From contig JBBRXY010000109.1 of the NCBI GenBank assembly GCA_038238185.1, positions 1 through 8,957 on the forward strand: a DNA stretch of 8,957 nt, in the 5' to 3' direction. This stretch comes from DATAQC01 sp038238185. Its GTDB lineage: Bacteria; Actinomycetota; Acidimicrobiia; Acidimicrobiales; AC-14. The position numbers and the translations under genes are program-made. Positions 5,294 to 8,957 of the stretch are shown piece after piece (within the stretch, counting starts at the first letter, position 1; every line of letters begins with the position of its first letter). The notes under the pieces are model-generated. The model was given only the letters and a program-made list of their open reading frames with translations. It searched no databases and was not told the DNA's origin.

Positions 5294-5428
5294 TTGGCCG
5301 CCGCTACCTGGGCGCTCGCAGCGCTGGTCGTCACGCTTCCCTATCCTGACACCCCACAAAAGCTCCGGTCCTCTCCCCTCCCCCAGCCGTGCTCTAACCT
5401 CAGGAGACCAACCCAGGAGGTAGGACAA
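5294..5428 (+). promoter_or_regulatory. Intergenic leader of the capsid protease with strong ribosome-binding site
   Basis: No gene is seen in these 135 bases. AGGAGGT at 5415-5421 ends about eight bases before ATG 5429 and fixes the protease start. A small hairpin (GCGCT 5312-5316, AGCGC 5320-5324) and a TATCCT near 5342 are present. The latter lacks a clear -35, so a promoter here is only possible. The protease frame is open back to 5294, but the upstream part has no credible start. Confidence 0.5.
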
Positions 5429-6964
5429 ATGGCGCTACGTCGCTGGCGTGGAGTGCTAGTCCAGGAGAACATCCAGACAGGCGACGGCAGGGTCATGGTG
5501 CCCGGGTCCATCGAGTGGCCCGCCCTCCCTCTGGCCCTCGGCTATATCGCCGGCGGCTCCGGGATGCATGTCAACCTCATCACCGCGGCTCCCGAGGTCG
5601 GGAACATCCAGACCATCGAGCGGGTGGGCGACGACATCGTGGCTACCGGGATCATGGACGACGCCATCCCCGAGGCGGCCGAGCTCATCCGCCGGTTGGA
5701 GGCGGGCAGCGCCCCCCTCGGCAACCGGATCGGGCTGTCCATCGACCCCGACAACTGGGCCGTGGAGATCGTCGACACCACGATCACCCAGGAGGACGTG
5801 GCGGCGATGAACGAGGAGCTGACCATCCTCGTGGCCTCCGGGCACGGTCCGCTCATGCCTCACCGCTCCGTGACCGCGGGTGCAGGAGACCCCGACCCCG
5901 GCGAGGGAGTGGGCGTGGTGCTCTTCTCCAACACCGCCGGGGACGTGCTGGAGCGGTACACGCGTCTGCGTATCCGTGGTGTCACCGCCTGCGCCATCGG
6001 TGCTATCGAGGGCGCCTACCTCGAACTGGACGCCGCCGAGGCTGCACCTGCCGTCGAGGGTGAGGTCATCACGGCTGCCGCCCTCATCCACACCGAGGCC
6101 CCCGCTCCTCCCCTGGCCGCCTTCTCCCTGCCCGAGCCCGAGGTCGGAGCCTCCGACGACGGCAGCGTGTACGGCATGCCCGTGCAGGAGCTACTCGTCG
6201 AGCAGCCTGACGGGGGTCTGGGCGTGCCCTTCACCATCGTGGAGCGGGACGGCGTGCGGTGGTGCTTCGGCCACGCCGCCCTGTGGACGACCTGTCACGT
6301 CGGCTACCTGTCCGAGTGCGTCACCGCCCCTCCATCCATGGCCGCCTACGCCCACTTCCACCACGGCCACGTCGTCACCGCCGAGGGAAGCGACCTGGCG
6401 ACGGGTGTGCTCACGGCCAACTGCGACCACGCCGCCGCCGAGCTGCTCGCCCCCGAGGCCCGGGACCACTACGCCCACTCAGGCATGGGGTTCGCCGACG
6501 TGCGCGCCTCCAACGGCTCGCTCGGCGTGTGGCTGTCCGGTGTCCTGCGCAGCGAGATCACCGAGCACCAGCTACGGGTGCTGCGAGCCTCGTCCTTGTC
6601 CGGTGACTGGCGCCGGGTGGGAGCCGATGCCTACGGCCGCGGCGGCAACCTGGAGTTCGTGGCCGCCCTCGCCGTCAACGTGCCCGGCTTCCCCATCGCC
6701 CGAGAGTACATCCGTGCCTCGGGCATGACCGTGCCCTCCGCCCTCACCGCCTCGGCCCACGTCGACAACGGCCAGGTGATGAGCCTGGTCGCCTCCGGTG
6801 TGGTCCAGCGCTGCGCCGACTGCGCGGCCCGTGGTCGTCTGGTGGCCTCGGCCGACCCCCGCCTCGACCGGGTGCTCGACCTGCTGGGCAAGGTGGAGCT
6901 GCGGACCCGCCACCTCGTGGAGCCCGCCGCGGCCCACGCCCGGAGCCGTTTCACCCGCCACTAG
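5429..6964 (+). CDS. Capsid maturation (prohead) protease, actinophage type
   Basis: This encodes 511 residues from ATG 5429. The N-terminus has the pattern usual for actinophage prohead proteases: RWRGVLVQENIQTGDGR, then PGSIEWPALPLALG, a His in GMHVNL (His47), GNIQTIERVGDDIVATG, and GNRIGLSID (Ser104), which could hold the catalytic serine. RIRGVTACAIGAIEGAYLEL (residues 181-200) closes the protease domain. The second half contains FGHAALWTTCH, ARDHYAHSGMGFADVRA, SLGVWLSGVLR, RASSLSGDWRRVGA and GNLEFVAALAVNVPGFPIAR, a conserved block that follows such proteases in many actinophages. It lies directly after portal-MuF, as expected for a head module in which the protease trims the scaffold and capsid during procapsid maturation. 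The catalytic residue assignment is tentative. No major capsid gene follows in the window. Confidence 0.75.
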   Translation: MALRRWRGVLVQENIQTGDGRVMVPGSIEWPALPLALGYIAGGSGMHVNLITAAPEVGNIQTIERVGDDIVATGIMDDAIPEAAELIRRLEAGSAPLGNRIGLSIDPDNWAVEIVDTTITQEDVAAMNEELTILVASGHGPLMPHRSVTAGAGDPDPGEGVGVVLFSNTAGDVLERYTRLRIRGVTACAIGAIEGAYLELDAAEAAPAVEGEVITAAALIHTEAPAPPLAAFSLPEPEVGASDDGSVYGMPVQELLVEQPDGGLGVPFTIVERDGVRWCFGHAALWTTCHVGYLSECVTAPPSMAAYAHFHHGHVVTAEGSDLATGVLTANCDHAAAELLAPEARDHYAHSGMGFADVRASNGSLGVWLSGVLRSEITEHQLRVLRASSLSGDWRRVGADAYGRGGNLEFVAALAVNVPGFPIAREYIRASGMTVPSALTASAHVDNGQVMSLVASGVVQRCADCAARGRLVASADPRLDRVLDLLGKVELRTRHLVEPAAAHARSRFTRH

Positions 6965-6996
6965 CAACGGTGTAGCAACCCCGGTATACTAGGGGT
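6962..6996 (+). promoter_or_regulatory. Candidate leaderless promoter with overlapping inverted repeat
   Basis: TATACT at 6985-6990 is followed by exactly six bases and then ATG 6997, so transcription would start at or next to the A of the start codon. This is the geometry of the leaderless genes common in Actinobacteria. The -35 region (TAGCAA at 6962-6967 with a 17-base spacer) is poor. ACCCC 6978-6982 and GGGGT 6992-6996 form a perfect 5-bp inverted repeat around the -10, a possible operator. Confidence 0.5.
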
Positions 6997-7251
6997 ATGA
7001 CGAACACCGCAGAGAATGCACCCTTACATCGGCCGTCATTGGTTCCCGCCAGTCGAGGCGACCACCGGGGCAAGCTGTTCTGCCTCGAATGCACGATGAG
7101 TGTGGACGACTTCACCGCCTACGTGGACTGGCCCTGTCGCACGGCTCGTGCCGCCGCAGAGGGTCGACCGGTAGCTGCCTCTTTGCGGCAGTTCATCAAC
7201 CCGAGCTATATCCACCCTGACGACATGCCCATGTATGGGCCAAGGCGCTGA
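6997..7251 (+). CDS. Small phage protein of unknown function
   Basis: The product is 84 residues from ATG 6997. There is no spaced Shine-Dalgarno; the upstream AGGGGT touches the ATG, which fits leaderless expression from the TATACT box just before it. FCLECTM (residues 28-34) holds a CxxC pair and another Cys follows in VDWPCR, so metal binding is possible. The C-terminus is INPSYIHPDDMPMYGPRR. It has no membrane segment or signal peptide. I do not recognise a family. It begins a new set of small genes after the head module and may belong to a different transcript from the structural genes. Confidence 0.55.
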   Translation: MTNTAENAPLHRPSLVPASRGDHRGKLFCLECTMSVDDFTAYVDWPCRTARAAAEGRPVAASLRQFINPSYIHPDDMPMYGPRR

Positions 7252-7479
7252 GGGTGAAAGGACACCTGTAAACTGGCTGGGCCTCAGCCTGGGTGTCCGC
7301 ACGGCAGGGACGGGACTGGATCGTGTGGCAACTGTCTGCGCTACGCCCTCGGGTGGCGGTCCAGGGTAGTGGGTGCTCTGGATCGGGCTACAGCACAGCC
7401 GTCGCTCTGCCTCCGCTCTATGCCAGCCTGACTAGAGTTCGAGCAATCAACCGCCCGTGATGGGCAGAAGGAGAGCAAG
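7252..7479 (+). ncRNA. Gap with possible structured RNA; no firm gene
   Basis: A -10-like TAAACT (7269-7274) stands at the left and TAGAGT (7433-7438) at the right, both with weak -35 regions. GGCTG 7275-7279 and CAGCC 7285-7289 make a short hairpin. CGGTCCAG at 7357-7364 can pair with CTGGATCG either at 7316-7323 or at 7378-7385 (8 bp with one G-U each), giving two mutually exclusive stems. An open frame for 55 residues (GTG 7293 to TGA 7460) crosses the region but lacks a ribosome-binding site and recognisable content. I see no tRNA. Whether this is a leader, a small RNA or spacer cannot be decided here. Confidence 0.3.
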
Positions 7480-7686
7480 ATGCCCCGAGAGACGATCACC
7501 ACCACCGACGACCACCGAGTCCGGGTGGGATGGGACCGAGAGGGAAACGTGCAGGTCGGAGTCGACCTCGAAGCCTCGGCGGTGGGGGAGACGGGCCTGT
7601 GGTCCTCCCTCGACCGCACGGGCTGCAACGACCTGATCCGTGTCCTCCGCCGGGCCCGTGATCAAGCCTTCGGTCGGGACGAGTAG
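7480..7686 (+). CDS. Small phage protein of unknown function
   Basis: The 68-residue product starts at ATG 7480 with AAGGAGA ending about five bases upstream. The N-terminal half is beta-rich with many charged residues (RETITTTDDHRVRVGWDREG, then NVQVGVDLEAS). The C-terminal half is a likely amphipathic helix (LIRVLRRARDQAFGRDE). Small proteins of this shape are common in actinophages, but I cannot name a function. The next start lies a few bases after its stop, so the two are probably co-transcribed. Confidence 0.6.
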   Translation: MPRETITTTDDHRVRVGWDREGNVQVGVDLEASAVGETGLWSSLDRTGCNDLIRVLRRARDQAFGRDE

Positions 7687-7691
7687 CGGTG

Positions 7692-8003
7692 ATGGACCGC
7701 CTTGAGCGTGACGTGTTGGGAGAGCCACCCGAGGGGCTTGGCTCCACCGCCTACGACGCCTGGCGTGAGGGCTGGCTGGCCGGGTGCGCCGCCTTGGCCT
7801 ACCACGATCTGGAAGAGGGCAGCATCGTGGTCCTGCGTGGACAGGGGATTGACGAGAGCGCCCAGGAGGTGCTGGCCGATGCGCTGGCGGTGGCGTGCGG
7901 GCATCGTCAGTTCGTCATCGTGCAGCTTCGTCCTGACACCAGCTTGGACGTGGTTCACGACCCGCGCACTCTGGCCCACCTGTTGGGGCTGGCTGACATC
8001 TAG
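7692..8003 (+). CDS. Phage protein of unknown function
   Basis: This encodes 103 residues from ATG 7692, six bases after the previous stop; GTG 7689 directly before it is an alternative start. No strong Shine-Dalgarno is visible, so coupling to the upstream gene is likely. Segments include AYDAWREGWLAGCAALAYHDL, a central strand (GSIVVLRGQG), a helix (SAQEVLADALAVACG) and a second strand (RQFVIVQLRPDTSLDVV), suggesting a small alpha/beta fold. No catalytic motif or membrane helix is seen and no family is recognised. Confidence 0.6.
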   Translation: MDRLERDVLGEPPEGLGSTAYDAWREGWLAGCAALAYHDLEEGSIVVLRGQGIDESAQEVLADALAVACGHRQFVIVQLRPDTSLDVVHDPRTLAHLLGLADI

Positions 8004-8078
8004 CGGAGTAGAGTCTGGGCAGAGAGATGCCCGGCACCGTTTGCGCGGCCCGGGCTTGACCAGGAAGGTGGTTTCCCG
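8004..8078 (+). promoter_or_regulatory. Leader with two mutually exclusive hairpins
   Basis: CTGGGCA 8015-8021 and TGCCCGG 8028-8034 make a 7-bp stem (one G-U) with a six-base loop. The right arm can instead pair through GCCCGG 8029-8034 with CCGGGC 8050-8055. A -10-like TAGAGT sits at 8009-8014; the same hexamer lies upstream of the 7480 gene. AGGAAGGTGG at 8062-8071 serves ATG 8079. Attenuation or another RNA switch is possible, but chance pairing in GC-rich DNA is also plausible. Confidence 0.35.
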
Positions 8079-8957
8079 ATGTCCGACAACTTACCTGACC
8101 GGGTACTAGGCAACCTCGACGGGCAGGCGGCGCTGTTCGAGGATCCGTTGCAGATACTCGGGCTGGCCGACGCCCAATTCATCGAGCTGGTGGCAGCCGT
8201 CCGGCAGGAGGGGGAATCGGTCCTCCGTACCCTCCGCCGCATCGTCGGCCTCATTGCCTGGGCCGGGTGGCACCGGTACGACGAGAAGCGCTACCGGGAG
8301 TTCGTGGCCGACTTCGCGGAGCGCCTCGGCGTCGAGCCCCGGGCGGTCCTGGACTGGCGCCGAGCGGTCACGAAGAGGGACAACCTGCCCATGCCTGCGG
8401 TGGCTCAGGCTCGTTCCTCCGCTGCCAAAAGCGCAGGTCAGACCCCCGGTGCTACGAAAGACGTAGCAGCGATTCCGGCTACCTCCTCCGAGGCGGCCAA
8501 CACGTCGGAGGGGGCCAGAGTGACCCCGGCCACCACGGGCAAGGGGGCATCCGGTGCCCCGTCTCTCGCCCCCTCTGACCCAAGCGGTGGGCACGGCTCT
8601 GCGGAGGAACAGGCCGAGGATCACCGGACCGGGGGGCTACGTCCCGCCCGGCCCCCGGCCCTCGACACCGACACACCTGGTCTCCGGCCCCCCGCTGATC
8701 CCTTCTCCGACGCCGATGGGGTCCGCTGGCTCCGGTCCAAGACCGACGCTCAGGTCCGAGCGCTGGGCGACCCGTGGCGGCAGACCATCCAGTCCCAGGT
8801 CGAGCGATGGGCGCTGGCCATGGGGATCATGCGCGGCGAACCCGTGCCTCAGCCGTCGTTCGCCGTCCCTATCGCCCCTGATCGGTACCAGCCTGCTGGC
8901 GGGCGCGGTCGCTCCCCCGGCCGGGTGATCAAGCCCGAGGACCGCGCCAACGACCCC
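8079..8957 (+). CDS. Putative phage protein with N-terminal helical domain, 3'-incomplete
   Basis: The frame is open for 293 codons from ATG 8079 to the right edge with no stop. AGGAAGGTGG lies seven bases upstream. Residues 1-110 are helical and well ordered; REFVADFAERLGVEPRAVLDW could be a helix-turn-helix or a small DNA-binding fold, but this is weak. Residues from about 110 to 210 are a low-complexity linker rich in Ala, Ser, Thr, Pro and Gly. A second ordered part follows (DADGVRWLRSKTDAQVRALG, then WRQTIQSQVERWALAMGI). A structured-linker-structured layout suits a regulatory or replication-associated protein, but I recognise no family. Codon 5 is TTA, rare in high-GC actinobacteria. 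Its true length and product are unknown. Confidence 0.55.
   Translation, partial: MSDNLPDRVLGNLDGQAALFEDPLQILGLADAQFIELVAAVRQEGESVLRTLRRIVGLIAWAGWHRYDEKRYREFVADFAERLGVEPRAVLDWRRAVTKRDNLPMPAVAQARSSAAKSAGQTPGATKDVAAIPATSSEAANTSEGARVTPATTGKGASGAPSLAPSDPSGGHGSAEEQAEDHRTGGLRPARPPALDTDTPGLRPPADPFSDADGVRWLRSKTDAQVRALGDPWRQTIQSQVERWALAMGIMRGEPVPQPSFAVPIAPDRYQPAGGRGRSPGRVIKPEDRANDP

Noticed and set aside
5880..6728. Ser/Pro-rich plus frame inside the protease gene
   Set aside because: It is a shifted reading of the protease gene, whose frame has conserved phage motifs through the same stretch.
7293..7460. 55-residue open frame from GTG
   Set aside because: No ribosome-binding site, no recognisable content and it crosses possible RNA stems; kept only as a note under the gap.
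1..8957. tRNA genes, CRISPR arrays, insertion sequences, integrase and attachment sites
   Set aside because: I looked for tRNA T-loop motifs, regularly spaced direct repeats, transposase or integrase motifs and terminal inverted repeats and found none that hold up; the GCC repeats are coding and unspaced.

Overview
The window looks like part of an actinobacterial tailed-phage or prophage genome, probably from a metagenomic or single-cell assembly. From about position 247 to the end it is very GC-rich. Its genes are short, run almost all on the plus strand, and overlap by ATGA, GTGA or TGATG. It carries a recognisable head module: a portal fused to a MuF-like domain, followed by a capsid maturation protease. 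The first ~250 bases are different. They have lower GC and read on the minus strand as the C-terminal half of a Crp/Fnr regulator, with TTA, ATA and AGA codons. They probably come from another genome and are joined to the phage by a chimeric junction or a real recombination.

Layout: 2-256 (-) Crp/Fnr fragment; 247-621 (+) 5'-truncated Ala-rich protein with tandem DNA repeats; 621-1963 (+) five overlapping small genes (beta-rich small protein, cupin-like HDHPW protein, two Cys-rich mini-proteins, DUF1360-like membrane protein); 2002-5226 (+) portal-MuF fusion interrupted near its C-terminus by a 271-residue intein; 5429-6964 (+) capsid maturation protease; 6997-8003 (+) three small genes of unknown function and a ~230-base gap with possible RNA structure; 8079 to the right edge (+) an incomplete gene of unknown function.

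The most interesting object is the intein (4372-5184). It has Hint motifs at both ends and an uninterrupted plus-strand frame. On the opposite strand it contains what looks like a complete homing endonuclease gene of the Vsr-like EDxHD type (5124-4396). That gene has its own GGAGG ribosome-binding site and GTG start, and it lies codon-for-codon opposite about 90% of the intein. The terminal Hint blocks and the ends of the endonuclease therefore use the same base pairs on opposite strands. Just downstream lies a diverged second copy of the C-extein and stop codon (5252-5293). It looks like the end of the uninvaded gene, displaced when the intein and a donor-derived C-extein arrived.

Proposed logic: portal-MuF and protease build the procapsid. 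The intein must splice out to restore the CxC tail of the MuF region. The antisense nuclease would drive the intein into intein-free alleles. The catalytic and splicing activities are inferred from motifs and were not tested.
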